Below are positions 41,823-51,256 of a stretch of 64,000 nt of DNA, in pieces; the stretch's first letter is position 1, and the number at the start of each line of letters is the position of its first letter. A model generated the notes under the pieces. That model saw only the letters and a list, made by a program, of their open reading frames with translations. It was not told where the DNA came from and searched no databases. Where the stretch lies: the NCBI GenBank assembly GCA_017544835.1, contig JAFYDI010000114.1, positions 16,401-80,400 on the forward strand, read 5' to 3'. Made by a program: the position numbers and the translations under genes. Origin of the DNA: Lachnospiraceae bacterium (GTDB lineage: Bacteria > Bacillota > Clostridia > Lachnospirales > Lachnospiraceae).

Positions 41823-42722
41823 ATGAAGGTTAAAAAACAAAAACGATATATTCAGTTATATCTCTTAATGGCTATACCGTTTGTGTTTGTGGTGATTTTT
41901 AACTATGTGCCTATGTTCGGAATCACGCTTGCATTCAAGGATTACAGCATCAGGAAAGGAATTATTGCAAGCCCGTGGGCCGGATTTAAGTACTTCAGAC
42001 AATTGTTTACAATCCCCATCTTTCCTACAATTCTCAAAAACACGATAGTATTAAGTCTTGCGGGACTTATCATAGGCTTTCCGTTTCCGATACTTCTGGC
42101 ACTTTGCTTTAACGAAGTAAAAAGAGCAAGGGTCAAAAAGTTCTTACAGACGCTTACATTTGCACCGTACTTTATTTCTACGGTAGTGGTGGTCAGCATT
42201 CTTTTTCAGATGTTTTCGTACCGCTATGGGGTTGTCAATTCGGTGATTAAGTTTTTCGGGGGTTCGGCCGTGAACTTCTGGGGAGAGGGGGGCTTCTTTA
42301 GGCCCGTATACATATTGTCCGGAATCTGGCAGACCGCGGGGTACAGTTCAATCCTTTATATTGCGGCGCTATCGTCTGTTGATACTTCTTTGTATGAGGC
42401 GGCAGCTATAGACGGAGCCACCAGATTTCAAAAGGTCCTGCATGTGGACATACCCTGCATATTGCCTACCATAGTCATTTCGCTGGTGCTAAGCGCAGGC
42501 AATATCTTAAGTATCGGCTTTGAAAAGGTATATCTTATGCAGAATCCGGCCAATTATACCACATCCGAAATCATAGCAACCTACGTATACAAAACGGGTA
42601 TTGAACAGGCACAGTTCAGTTTTTCAACGGCTGTGGGACTGTTTAATTCAGTAGTTAACTGCATAGTACTTTTGATAGTTAACAAGGTGGCTGACAAGAT
42701 AAGCGGAACCAGTTTGTTTTAG
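41823..42722 (+). CDS. Carbohydrate ABC transporter permease, LplB type
   Basis: A 299-residue inner-membrane permease with six helices. The EAA loop that docks the ATPase is EAAAIDGATRFQKVLHVDIPCILP. The start FNYVPMFGITLAFKDY is typical of LplB (COG4209). It pairs with the YtcP-type permease downstream. No ATPase gene is in the operon, so it probably uses a shared MsmX-like ATPase encoded elsewhere. Confidence 0.93.
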   Translation: MKVKKQKRYIQLYLLMAIPFVFVVIFNYVPMFGITLAFKDYSIRKGIIASPWAGFKYFRQLFTIPIFPTILKNTIVLSLAGLIIGFPFPILLALCFNEVKRARVKKFLQTLTFAPYFISTVVVVSILFQMFSYRYGVVNSVIKFFGGSAVNFWGEGGFFRPVYILSGIWQTAGYSSILYIAALSSVDTSLYEAAAIDGATRFQKVLHVDIPCILPTIVISLVLSAGNILSIGFEKVYLMQNPANYTTSEIIATYVYKTGIEQAQFSFSTAVGLFNSVVNCIVLLIVNKVADKISGTSLF

Positions 42723-42736
42723 GGGAGGGGTAGAAT

Positions 42737-43648
42737 ATGGGCTTAGCAGCAAGAAGAGGTATGAAGATATCGGGGCGAGACAAAATCTTTCTTGGGATAG
42801 TATATCTTTTTCTGGGGATATTTGTGATAAGCATTCTTTATCCTTTGATTTATGTGGTGAGCTGTTCTTTTTCGTCCCCCGAAGCGCTCATGCAGGGACG
42901 GGTGGTATTGCTGCCGGTGAATCCCGGACTTCAAGGCTATAAGACGGTGTTTCAGAATGCCAAAATCTGGCTTGGATACAAAAACACCATTATATATACG
43001 GCAGTGGGTACCCTGATAGGTACCATGTTAACGATTACGGCAGCGTATGTTCTTTCAAGAAGGGAATTTCCGGCAAGGAACTTTGTGACACTTATTTTTA
43101 CCATAACAATGTTTTTTGGCGGCGGTACCATTCCTACGTACCTCTGGATTAAGAACCTGCATATGCTTAATACAATCTGGGCAATAGTGCTGCCGGGAGC
43201 CGTTAGTGCGTGGCTTGTATTTGTGGGTAAGACATTTATACGCTCCAGTATTCCGGAGGAACTTTTTGAGGCAACGTGCCTTGACGGCGGAAGCTATATT
43301 CAGTTTTTTACAAAGGTCATCTTACCGCTTGCAAAGCCCATACTTGCGGTGGTTGCGCTTAACTACGCCATCGGACTTTGGAACTCTTATTATAGCGCGC
43401 TTATCTACATGAGCGATGCAGGCAAATATCCGCTTCAGATAATCCTAAGGGATATTCTGATTCAGAATCAGGTGGACCTTACCAAAGCCGCGACTCTGGA
43501 TATCAATTCCCAGCAGCACAAGCAATATCTGTCGGAACTTTTAAAGTATTCCCTCATTATTGTATCGAGTGCGCCGATGCTGGCAGTATATCCGTTCATA
43601 CAAAAGTATTTCATCAAAGGCGTAATGATAGGCGCCGTAAAGGGGTGA
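42737..43648 (+). CDS. Carbohydrate ABC transporter permease, YtcP type
   Basis: A 303-residue permease with six helices. The ABC docking loop is FEATCLDGGSYIQFFTKVILPLAKP, and it ends FIKGVMIGAVKG like other YtcP/COG0395 members. GGGAGGGG precedes the ATG. It is the partner of the LplB-type permease 14 nt upstream. Confidence 0.93.
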   Translation: MGLAARRGMKISGRDKIFLGIVYLFLGIFVISILYPLIYVVSCSFSSPEALMQGRVVLLPVNPGLQGYKTVFQNAKIWLGYKNTIIYTAVGTLIGTMLTITAAYVLSRREFPARNFVTLIFTITMFFGGGTIPTYLWIKNLHMLNTIWAIVLPGAVSAWLVFVGKTFIRSSIPEELFEATCLDGGSYIQFFTKVILPLAKPILAVVALNYAIGLWNSYYSALIYMSDAGKYPLQIILRDILIQNQVDLTKAATLDINSQQHKQYLSELLKYSLIIVSSAPMLAVYPFIQKYFIKGVMIGAVKG

Positions 43649-43669
43649 ACAGCAGACTTCCGTCTGTTC
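43647..43669 (+). other. Intercistronic hairpin between permease and binding-protein genes
   Basis: GAACAG/CTGTTC plus AGAC/GTCT with a TTCC loop overlaps the permease stop. There is no T run, so it is more likely an mRNA-processing or stability element than a terminator. An A/T-rich stretch with TATAATA before the next gene may be an internal promoter. Confidence 0.5.
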
Positions 43670-43702
43670 AAATATGCTATATAATAATATAGGAGGATTA
43701 CA

Positions 43703-45346
43703 ATGAGAAAGAAAAAAGTTTTAGCTGCCATCCTGGCTATGGCCATGACGCTGTCAATGGCAGGATGCGGTTCGGATGCGCAAACCGGGTTAAGTTCCGA
43801 GACTAAGTCCGTTACATCCGAAACCACCGAAAGCAATACGGAAAAAGTCAAGCTTTCCGTATTCATTCCGCAGGGAAGTGATGTGGTGGACATTAATGAG
43901 AATCAGGTGTTTTTGGACCTAAAGCAGGCGACGGGATATGATATCGACCTGATACTCGTGCCAAGCGACGATGCAACGGAAAAGTTGAATCTGCTCCTTG
44001 CAAGCGGTGAGTATCCCGATGTCATCATGGGTTCCTACTTTAGCAATCAGGACCTTGAAAAGTATGGAGTGGAAGAAAAAATATTCATTCCGCTTAACGA
44101 TCTTATTAAAGAAAACTGCCCCAATATCTGTGAAAGATTTAAGGAGCATCCCAACTGGGAAGAAAACATGAAGCGTTCCGACGGAAATATTTACGGTATT
44201 CCTTCGGTTGATTCAAGCGGTGTGGGCCACGTAAACTGTTCCTATAAGATGTGGATAAATGAAGACTGGCTTAATAAGCTTGGATTAAAGATGCCTGCTA
44301 CGACAGAAGAGTTTAAGCAGGTACTTAAGGCATTTAAGACTCAGGACCCTAACGGTAACGGTATAGCTGATGAGATTCCGCTTTCGGGCGCCATCAATTC
44401 ATGGAACAGTGATCCTTACCTCTTCCTGCTTAATGCATTTGGCTATTTTACCACCGACTACTATTACCTTAAGAATGACAAAATCTGCTCAATCCTTGAT
44501 CAGGATTACATTAAAGAGGGCTTAAGGTATATGAACGATCTTTATTCCGAAGGTCTTATCGATATTGCTGCTTTTACACAGAATTTTGACCAGCTTAATG
44601 CAATCGGCAACAATGCAGACATTGATATCCTGGGCGCAGCGGGAGCCGGTCACGTCGGAATGATTGTAGACACAAGCAACTCCGAAAGATACAGAAAATA
44701 CGCAATGATGCTTCCGTTAAAGGGGCCTGACGGTTATCAGGCACTTCCGTATACCACGTCTGTTTCCGTATCCGGTGCACAGTTTGTAATCACAGATAAG
44801 TGTAAGTATCCCGACGCCGCCATCAAGATTGCCGATATGTTCAGTTCGTACGAGTGGACCCTTAAGGGACAAATCGGTATCAAAGGTGTTGAGTGGGATG
44901 ACGCAGATCCCGGAACCTTCGGTATGGACGGTGTGACTCCCGCCAAGTTTAAATATCTTGAATACGAAACTCCCGCGCAGGTAAAGGATGCATGGTGGTG
45001 GACCTACAGAGGTATGGAGCCTGACTGGAAACTTTTAATCCAGACAGAAGGCGATATCATGGATGTAGCCAATTACGAGTCAAGACTTTACGTTGAGACC
45101 ATGAAGTTAAGGCCTTTTGCGGCAGATGTTGACATGATGCCTCCCCTTACTTACGAAGGCGAAGACAGCGTGACCTTTACTCAGATATCAACAGCAGTCA
45201 ATGATTATGCCAAGATTGCACTGGTTGAATTCATTACGGGCAAAAGAAATGTGGATTCCGACTGGAACAGTTATCTTGCGGACCTTGATAATTTAGGCTA
45301 TGGCAAGATGATAGATCTTATCCAAAAGACTTACAATAATCAATAA
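43703..45346 (+). CDS. Extracellular carbohydrate-binding lipoprotein of the ABC transporter
   Basis: A 547-residue LplA-type solute-binding protein. The signal peptide ends in SMAGC, with the lipidated Cys at about residue 22, followed by a Ser/Thr/Glu linker. The binding fold includes LLLASGEYPDVIMGSYFSNQDLEKYG and NGNGIADEIPLSG. It delivers oligosaccharides, probably fucosylated, to the two permeases upstream. AGGAGG precedes the ATG, and a stable hairpin follows the gene. Confidence 0.92.
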   Translation: MRKKKVLAAILAMAMTLSMAGCGSDAQTGLSSETKSVTSETTESNTEKVKLSVFIPQGSDVVDINENQVFLDLKQATGYDIDLILVPSDDATEKLNLLLASGEYPDVIMGSYFSNQDLEKYGVEEKIFIPLNDLIKENCPNICERFKEHPNWEENMKRSDGNIYGIPSVDSSGVGHVNCSYKMWINEDWLNKLGLKMPATTEEFKQVLKAFKTQDPNGNGIADEIPLSGAINSWNSDPYLFLLNAFGYFTTDYYYLKNDKICSILDQDYIKEGLRYMNDLYSEGLIDIAAFTQNFDQLNAIGNNADIDILGAAGAGHVGMIVDTSNSERYRKYAMMLPLKGPDGYQALPYTTSVSVSGAQFVITDKCKYPDAAIKIADMFSSYEWTLKGQIGIKGVEWDDADPGTFGMDGVTPAKFKYLEYETPAQVKDAWWWTYRGMEPDWKLLIQTEGDIMDVANYESRLYVETMKLRPFAADVDMMPPLTYEGEDSVTFTQISTAVNDYAKIALVEFITGKRNVDSDWNSYLADLDNLGYGKMIDLIQKTYNNQ

Positions 45347-45352
45347 AGGCCG

Positions 45353-45379
45353 GCCGCAACCCCTTTTAGGGGCTGCGGC
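45353..45379 (+). other. Stable hairpin without T run after the binding-protein gene
   Basis: GCCGCAACCCCT pairs with AGGGGCTGCGGC, and no T run follows. Such hairpins after solute-binding-protein genes often protect the upstream mRNA and lower expression of downstream genes. Confidence 0.65.
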
Positions 45380-45435
45380 AAAGCTCGTTTAATAAAACTT
45401 AGTTTTGTGTAGCGCAAATTTCCGGAGAAGATGGT

Positions 45436-47472
45436 ATGAAATGCTGGGAAATATGGAAAAAGAATAATGAAAAACCCATATTTATCAAGTTTTTGATGAA
45501 TATGTTTTTAATCGTTTTGATTCCTTCTTTGATGCTGGCAGCAGTATATATAGGTCTTAACGAGAAAATCAAAAAGCAGACCTTTGAGCGAAGCGAAGAA
45601 GCCCTTGCAAACACCGTTCACAAAATGGAAATGCAGCTTGATAATTTGGACAATATCATTATTTATTTTGCAGACAATACGGATATAGTCAATTTTATCA
45701 ATTTAAAAGCATCCGAAGTATCCGAAAACGCCACTATTATCAATCGGGCCCAGACACATTTGCCCGCCATGAAACTTGGTAACGGCAACATAATCAATAT
45801 ACAGATATACTCGGAAAGAAGCGGGGTACTTATAGACGGCCTTACATCTGTTGTTCATTTGGGCAGGTATTATGGCGGTCAGTTTGAAATAAACGAAGTC
45901 ACAAAGGAGCAGTTTCTTAAATATTATCTTAATGAATCCCTCGGAACCACCTATTCGCACAACGAAGTTATCATGCGAAGCAGCAGCTATGACTGTATCG
46001 TATACAACAAGATGTTTACCGGGGTAAATATAGCTCAAAAGAATAACAGGATTCTTTTTTATCTTCGCAGTGAAGGCATATTTGAAGATGCGGTTAAAGA
46101 ACATGATGAGGACGAGGCTTTTTTCTGCGTCATGGATGATGAAGGCGGAATAATATATGACGTCAACAATCGGACACAGGCTGCGGATCGGATTGATTTT
46201 AACAGACTTGCGGGAGACAGGGGGTATTTTATCCAAAAGATTGACTCTCACAAGATTTTTGTGACCTACTATCGCAGTGCATCAAGGGGCCTTATCTGCA
46301 TTGAGGCCTATCCTCTTTCGAGTATTCTCAGTGTAACCAACGGATTCAGAACAGCTACCCTGAGCTTGTTTGTGCTTGCCACTCTTTTGGCGGTTTTACT
46401 CATGGTTGTTTCCGCAAAAAGGCTTTCAAAGCCTATAGAAGAGGCCAGAGATATACTGGGTAAAAATGTTCCGTTAGAAGATTTTGTACAGGAGATAGGG
46501 CAGCTTGTCGCCAATAACGGTGAACTTACCGAGAAGATGAAGCAGCAGGTGTCCATCATGAGGACGGAGGCATTTTACAGGCTGTTTACGGAGGAATGTA
46601 CCGATAAAGAAGCCTTTAAAGAGCAGCTTGATATCATCGGTATCAGGCAGGATGCGGCTCTTTACGCAGTACTGCTTCTTAACTGTAACGATATGGGTGT
46701 AGACATAAGCGTAGAGGAGATAGGCGCCCAGAAAGTATTCTTAGAAGAACTTATAAGGGAAAAGAATATCCCGGAGATTCAGGAAATATATCAGATAGAT
46801 TTTGAAAGGATGATTATTCTTTTTGCAAGTGATGATGAGTCCGTAAACAGGATGAGAGATCTTGCCAACGGCCTTGCAGAGACTTTGATTTCGGAATTGT
46901 CGGAAAAGGGCGGATACAGCGTATCTGTCAGCGGTGATATCTTTACCGATATTCTTAAGCTTCAAAGAGCATTCATTCATGTTCAGAAGGCTTTAAGCAT
47001 GCCCCTTAACGTGTGCGGAGCGGGAAGAGTTCAGTGGTACGACAAGGTCAAACGGTACAAAGAAATAGAGCAGTACAAAGAAATAGAGCAGACAGATCAG
47101 GGTCGTGCAAGAAGTGAAAATGTGTCGCTTCAGAATCAGGTGCTGGTAGATAAGGTCACAGATTATATTAACGCCAATTACAATAATCCTCAGTTAAGCC
47201 TTGCCATGGCAGGGGAAGAGTTCTATATAACGGAAGTCTATTTATCAAAACTTTTTAAGCGTGCGACGGGCGATAATTTTTCCAAGTATCTTGAAAAGAT
47301 TCGTGTGGAAAAAGCAAAGAAACTTTTAAAAGCCGGTGAAAAAGTCTCGGACGTAGCGGCCAAAGTGGGTTACAATTCGCCCCAGGTGTTCAGAAGGGCT
47401 TACAAGCGTTACTACGGCTGCATACCGTCAGAAGACTGCGAACAGGCGGATGATAGCACGGACAGTGAATGA
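45436..47472 (+). CDS. Membrane-anchored AraC-family sensor-regulator
   Basis: A 678-residue protein that joins sensing and DNA binding in one chain. A helix at about 18-40, an extracellular sensor (about 41-295) with Cache-like features, a second helix (about 300-322), a cytoplasmic linker, and a C-terminal AraC pair of helix-turn-helices (about 575-665: QLSLAMAGEEFYITEVYLSKLFK, KVSDVAAKVGYNSPQVFRRAYKRYYG). It likely senses the sugar outside and activates this operon. Residues 539-550 are a YKEIEQ duplication caused by an exact 18-bp tandem repeat (47056-47091). The stop overlaps the next start (ATGA). Confidence 0.9.
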   Translation: MKCWEIWKKNNEKPIFIKFLMNMFLIVLIPSLMLAAVYIGLNEKIKKQTFERSEEALANTVHKMEMQLDNLDNIIIYFADNTDIVNFINLKASEVSENATIINRAQTHLPAMKLGNGNIINIQIYSERSGVLIDGLTSVVHLGRYYGGQFEINEVTKEQFLKYYLNESLGTTYSHNEVIMRSSSYDCIVYNKMFTGVNIAQKNNRILFYLRSEGIFEDAVKEHDEDEAFFCVMDDEGGIIYDVNNRTQAADRIDFNRLAGDRGYFIQKIDSHKIFVTYYRSASRGLICIEAYPLSSILSVTNGFRTATLSLFVLATLLAVLLMVVSAKRLSKPIEEARDILGKNVPLEDFVQEIGQLVANNGELTEKMKQQVSIMRTEAFYRLFTEECTDKEAFKEQLDIIGIRQDAALYAVLLLNCNDMGVDISVEEIGAQKVFLEELIREKNIPEIQEIYQIDFERMIILFASDDESVNRMRDLANGLAETLISELSEKGGYSVSVSGDIFTDILKLQRAFIHVQKALSMPLNVCGAGRVQWYDKVKRYKEIEQYKEIEQTDQGRARSENVSLQNQVLVDKVTDYINANYNNPQLSLAMAGEEFYITEVYLSKLFKRATGDNFSKYLEKIRVEKAKKLLKAGEKVSDVAAKVGYNSPQVFRRAYKRYYGCIPSEDCEQADDSTDSE

Positions 47473-49367
47473 AAGGAATAAATAAAGTGAATAATATATA
47501 TGATATACCAAGGGCAAAGATTCCCCCGGAGCACGTGGATATTTGGAATCTTCCCTGCCCTGAGCGTAAGAAGGGCAAGTTTGAGCCTGACTGGGAGTCT
47601 TTGTCGGATTATCAGGCTCCCGGCTGGTTCAGAGATTCAAAACTTGGCTTCTGGTCTCACTGGGATCCTCAGTCCGTTCCCGAAGAAGGAGACTGGTATG
47701 CAAGATGGATGTATGACGAAGGCCACAAGGATAATGCCTATCATCGTAAACATTACGCAAGCCCCGCAGAATTCGGATACAAAGACATCTGCGGGATTTT
47801 TTCGGCAGAAAAATTCGATCCCGAAAAGCTTATTAATCTTGCAAAGAAATCCGGGGCAAAATATTTTTTGTGTCTTGCAAATCATCACGACAATTTTGAT
47901 AATTTTGACTCAAAATATCAGCCTTGGAACAGTGTAAATGTGGGCGCCTTCAGGGATATCGTAGGGGACTGGTGCAAGGCGGCGCGAAAGGTCGGCCTTA
48001 AGATCGGAGTCAGTTACCATGCGACGCCCGGTCGTGTGTGGGGGCAGTTTATGCCTGTAAGATACGGAACCGAGTTTCCGGGAGACGGAACGCTTACCAT
48101 GGAAGACGGCAAAGGCAAATGGTGGGAAGGCCTTGACCCCAAAGACCTCTATGGACCCGTTCATGATATCGATGACGACCCCCTCGAATCTCCTTTTGCC
48201 AATCAGTTTCTTAACAGAGTGAATGACCTTATGAAATACAGACCGGACCTTGTATGCTTTGATGAAAGCGTCGGAAATCTAAGGGATTTGGGAGCCAAGA
48301 TGGGACTGGGGCTTTACAGACTTTCGCCATGGCTTCTTTCGCACTACTATAATCTATGTATGGAATGGCATGACGGAAAGGCAGACGGAGTCATGACAAT
48401 GAAGGATATAGGAGGAAGATATAACAGTGTTGCCGATGAATCCATGCACTCCGTACTTCATCAGGCTTTTGTAAACGGTATAGAAAAGGGGACGGAAGAT
48501 GAGATTGCGGACTATCCGTTTCAGACCGAAGACAGCCTGGCTGACTGGCATTATCAGAAGGGTATGAAGTATAAAACCGCGGAGTATATCGTAAGTCAGC
48601 TTGCGGATGTGGTGAGTCGCAACGGAAATCTTGCAATCTGTATTCCACAGCACGGAGACGGCTCCATAGACCCGGAAAGCGAAGATATCTGTAAGGGTAT
48701 CGAAGACTGGATGCGTGTAAACGGCGAAGCCATATACGGCTCCCGCCCGTTTGAAGTATATGGAGAAGGCGGGGTAAGGTATACCAGAAAGCCGGGAACG
48801 GTATATGCCATAGTATGTAAGCCGGAGGCTCATGACATTACACTTGGTGCGCCGGGAAGTGACAGCGTAACGATGGGTAAAGCGGATAATGTGGAACTTC
48901 TTGGGTATGATGCAAAGGTTTCTTTTGCCCAGAGTAAAGACAGTCTGGTAATCCATATTCCTGAGGGTGTTACAGATAAAATGCCACTGGTATTTAAGAT
49001 ACAAAGTGATAAAAAGTGGATCAATGACGATGATGCCGTGCTTGAGTATGACGGATGGGTTCACAGATATTTAAAAGAAAGCGGAAACTATAATAACGAC
49101 CTGCATATCGCAAAGCGACTCGGAGCAACGGTAAGTGCTGAAATATGTGGGGAGAAGTTATGCGTCTATGCGGAAAAAGGACCCCATTACGGTGCGCTCG
49201 AGATTCATATAGACGGGAAATTCTGCGGTATGGCAAGTCTGTATGACAAAGAAAGCATGCAATGTGTGAAAGTGTATGAAAAAAAACTTCTTCCGGGAAA
49301 GCACAAGCTTGTGATGATTTCTGCACATGCTTCACCCGCCAATCTTGATGCGATTGAGGTGAAGTGA
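47469..49367 (+). CDS. GH29-like alpha-L-fucosidase, second of the operon
   Basis: A 632-residue enzyme with a GH29 barrel (about 45-420): GWFRDSKLGFWSHWDPQSVPEEGDWYARWMY, YFLCLANHHDNFDNFDS and the candidate nucleophile Asp in LVCFDES. A C-terminal beta domain follows. It shares little with the fucosidase at 40350, so a different linkage or sugar is likely. No signal peptide. The ATG at 47469 overlaps the regulator stop; a GTG at 47487 has a better placed AAAGGA and could be the true start (626 residues). It ends the operon before the terminator at 49394. Confidence 0.85.
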   Translation: MKGINKVNNIYDIPRAKIPPEHVDIWNLPCPERKKGKFEPDWESLSDYQAPGWFRDSKLGFWSHWDPQSVPEEGDWYARWMYDEGHKDNAYHRKHYASPAEFGYKDICGIFSAEKFDPEKLINLAKKSGAKYFLCLANHHDNFDNFDSKYQPWNSVNVGAFRDIVGDWCKAARKVGLKIGVSYHATPGRVWGQFMPVRYGTEFPGDGTLTMEDGKGKWWEGLDPKDLYGPVHDIDDDPLESPFANQFLNRVNDLMKYRPDLVCFDESVGNLRDLGAKMGLGLYRLSPWLLSHYYNLCMEWHDGKADGVMTMKDIGGRYNSVADESMHSVLHQAFVNGIEKGTEDEIADYPFQTEDSLADWHYQKGMKYKTAEYIVSQLADVVSRNGNLAICIPQHGDGSIDPESEDICKGIEDWMRVNGEAIYGSRPFEVYGEGGVRYTRKPGTVYAIVCKPEAHDITLGAPGSDSVTMGKADNVELLGYDAKVSFAQSKDSLVIHIPEGVTDKMPLVFKIQSDKKWINDDDAVLEYDGWVHRYLKESGNYNNDLHIAKRLGATVSAEICGEKLCVYAEKGPHYGALEIHIDGKFCGMASLYDKESMQCVKVYEKKLLPGKHKLVMISAHASPANLDAIEVK

Positions 49368-49393
49368 TTAACAGGGAGAAAACTATTATATAA

Positions 49394-49434
49394 AAGAACC
49401 CCCGCTTTTACCGAAGCGAGGGCTCTTTCTTTCC
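49394..49434. terminator. Bidirectional terminator between the two transport operons
   Basis: The stem GAACCCCCGCTT/AAGCGAGGGCTC with a 6-nt loop is followed by TTTCTTT. The complementary side is also T-rich, so it serves both convergent operons. Confidence 0.87.
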
Positions 49435-49469
49435 CGGGGAGACGGGAAAAAGTTTACCTTGTTGGGTGA

Positions 49470-51185
49470 TTATTTATCTATGATTTTTCCTGCAAGGAAA
49501 GCAGTCATAGCTTTGTTGGCGTCCTCAAGGCCGTTTGCGTAAAGCTCGTCAACCATTGCCTTCCAGTTGGATTCGAAGTCGGCTTCCGAACCGGTAACGA
49601 TCTTAACAAGTGAAGGCCAAGCAATTTCGTTGAGGATGTTCTCCATGTTAGCAAGCTCCTGGGGTTTCTGGTATGCCCAAAGAGCAGAGTAAGGAAGAAG
49701 TTTAAATTCGTCTGCCTGAGGGAAGATGTCTGTAAGCATATCAACACCCCATGCTTTGCATGCTGCTACTTCTTCTTCGTTGTAATCCTTCTTAACGGAT
49801 TCTTTGGTGGAGGGAGTATAAGGGATACCTTCTGCGGAGTAAGAACCTCTTCCGTAGATAGGGAAGCCTGTGTAGTTGCCCATACCGGTATTCTTGGAAT
49901 AGTCGGGGTCGGACTGTGACTTCTTAACTTCTTCGTCGGTACGATAGGGCTGTCCGTTGTCATCGATGAAGTAATGAACGTCTTTAACGCCCCAGTTGTA
50001 GAGCATCTGACCTTCGTCGGAGCAGAGCCAGTCAAGGAACTTGATGGCGCGGACGGGGTCTTTACAGCTCTTGGTGATACCGATACCCCAGCCTACCTTA
50101 AGGCCCTGGTAAAGAAGGGATGCACACTTCTGGTCTTTTCTTAATACAACGGGAAGTCCGCAGTAGGTGCACTCCATTTTTCCGTCTTGGATAAGAGCGC
50201 GGTTACAAGGGTTGTAGTGCCAGTCGGCATCGGTGATTGCAACAACGCGACCGCTGGATACTTTTGCTATATAGTCATCATCTGTCTGTGTAGCAAAGTT
50301 GGGATCGAGAATGCCTTCGTTGTACATTCTGTTGAGCCACTTAAAGTATTCTTTTTCTTCAGGGCTTACATGCTTGTAGGTTACGTTGTACTTGTCATCG
50401 ATGAGCCACTGACCATTGTCGGGTGCTGCGTCGGCTATGAAGCCTGCAGGGTTACCGAGGGTAATCATCCAGTGCCAGTCGGAAGCACTCATGGTGATAC
50501 CGATCATATCCTGACCGTCGGGAGTCTTGGGATGCTTGGCAAGATAATCTTTGATGGTCTTTTCAAACTCTTCGAGGGTAGTAGGATATTCGTAATTGTT
50601 TTCCTTGATAACTGCCCACTGAATCTGAGCGGTACCGTCTGTGGTGAGGTCTTTCTCGCCTACGCCGGCGTATGAGAGCTGGTAGATACCGTCGTCGCCC
50701 TCGCCCCATTTTAACTTCTCCAATTCGTCGCCATACATTTTTTTGATGTTGGGACCGTACTGCTCGATGAGGTCTGTCATATCGATGTATGCACCTGCCT
50801 CATAGAGGTCGGTTGCGCTGCCCTTGGCATAAATCATGTCAGGGAATTCATCGCTGGCAATCATAAGAGCAACATCTTCTTTGGGCTCGCCCGTTGAAGA
50901 TACAGGATAAGAAACCTCGAGGGTTACGCCTGTTGCTTCGGTGATGGCCTTGGCTACGGGGTTATCCCAGTTTGAGTTCTTACCGTCTGCGTTGTAGTAG
51001 GTAAAAGTGATGGGTGAGTTGTCATCTGACGTACCTGCGTCAGCTTCTACCTGCTGTGAATTTGAAGCAGGCGTACTTGTTGAGCCTGTTTCGGGTGTCG
51101 ATCCTGAACCGTTGGAGCCGCAGCCTGAGAGCGTTCCCAGTACCATGAATCCGGCCAGGATACAAGACAGAATTCGTTTTTTCAT
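49470..51185 (-). CDS. Extracellular carbohydrate-binding lipoprotein
   Basis: A 571-residue LplA-type solute-binding protein. The signal peptide ends in LGTLSGC (Cys near residue 22), followed by a Ser/Gly/Thr linker. The body has LEVSYPVSSTGEPKEDVALMIASDEFPDMIYAKGSATDLYEAGAY-type ligand-binding blocks typical of the family. It is last in the leftward operon after two permeases. GGAGG precedes the ATG. The promoter at 53171-53199 carries a CGAAA-N4-TTTCG dyad, so the LacI regulator next door probably controls it. Confidence 0.92.
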   Translation of the reverse strand: MKKRILSCILAGFMVLGTLSGCGSNGSGSTPETGSTSTPASNSQQVEADAGTSDDNSPITFTYYNADGKNSNWDNPVAKAITEATGVTLEVSYPVSSTGEPKEDVALMIASDEFPDMIYAKGSATDLYEAGAYIDMTDLIEQYGPNIKKMYGDELEKLKWGEGDDGIYQLSYAGVGEKDLTTDGTAQIQWAVIKENNYEYPTTLEEFEKTIKDYLAKHPKTPDGQDMIGITMSASDWHWMITLGNPAGFIADAAPDNGQWLIDDKYNVTYKHVSPEEKEYFKWLNRMYNEGILDPNFATQTDDDYIAKVSSGRVVAITDADWHYNPCNRALIQDGKMECTYCGLPVVLRKDQKCASLLYQGLKVGWGIGITKSCKDPVRAIKFLDWLCSDEGQMLYNWGVKDVHYFIDDNGQPYRTDEEVKKSQSDPDYSKNTGMGNYTGFPIYGRGSYSAEGIPYTPSTKESVKKDYNEEEVAACKAWGVDMLTDIFPQADEFKLLPYSALWAYQKPQELANMENILNEIAWPSLVKIVTGSEADFESNWKAMVDELYANGLEDANKAMTAFLAGKIIDK

Positions 51186-51256
51186 AAAATTCCTCCTTTA
51201 TTTTTTGCCGGCAGCGCCGGTTTTGTACTTGATTAAGAGTTGGTGCGGACAAAAAA

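Noticed and set aside
43703..45346. Whole island 40350-62381 as a recent mobile insertion
   Set aside because: No integrase, transposase, tRNA boundary or flanking repeat was seen, and codon style looks like the rest of the window.
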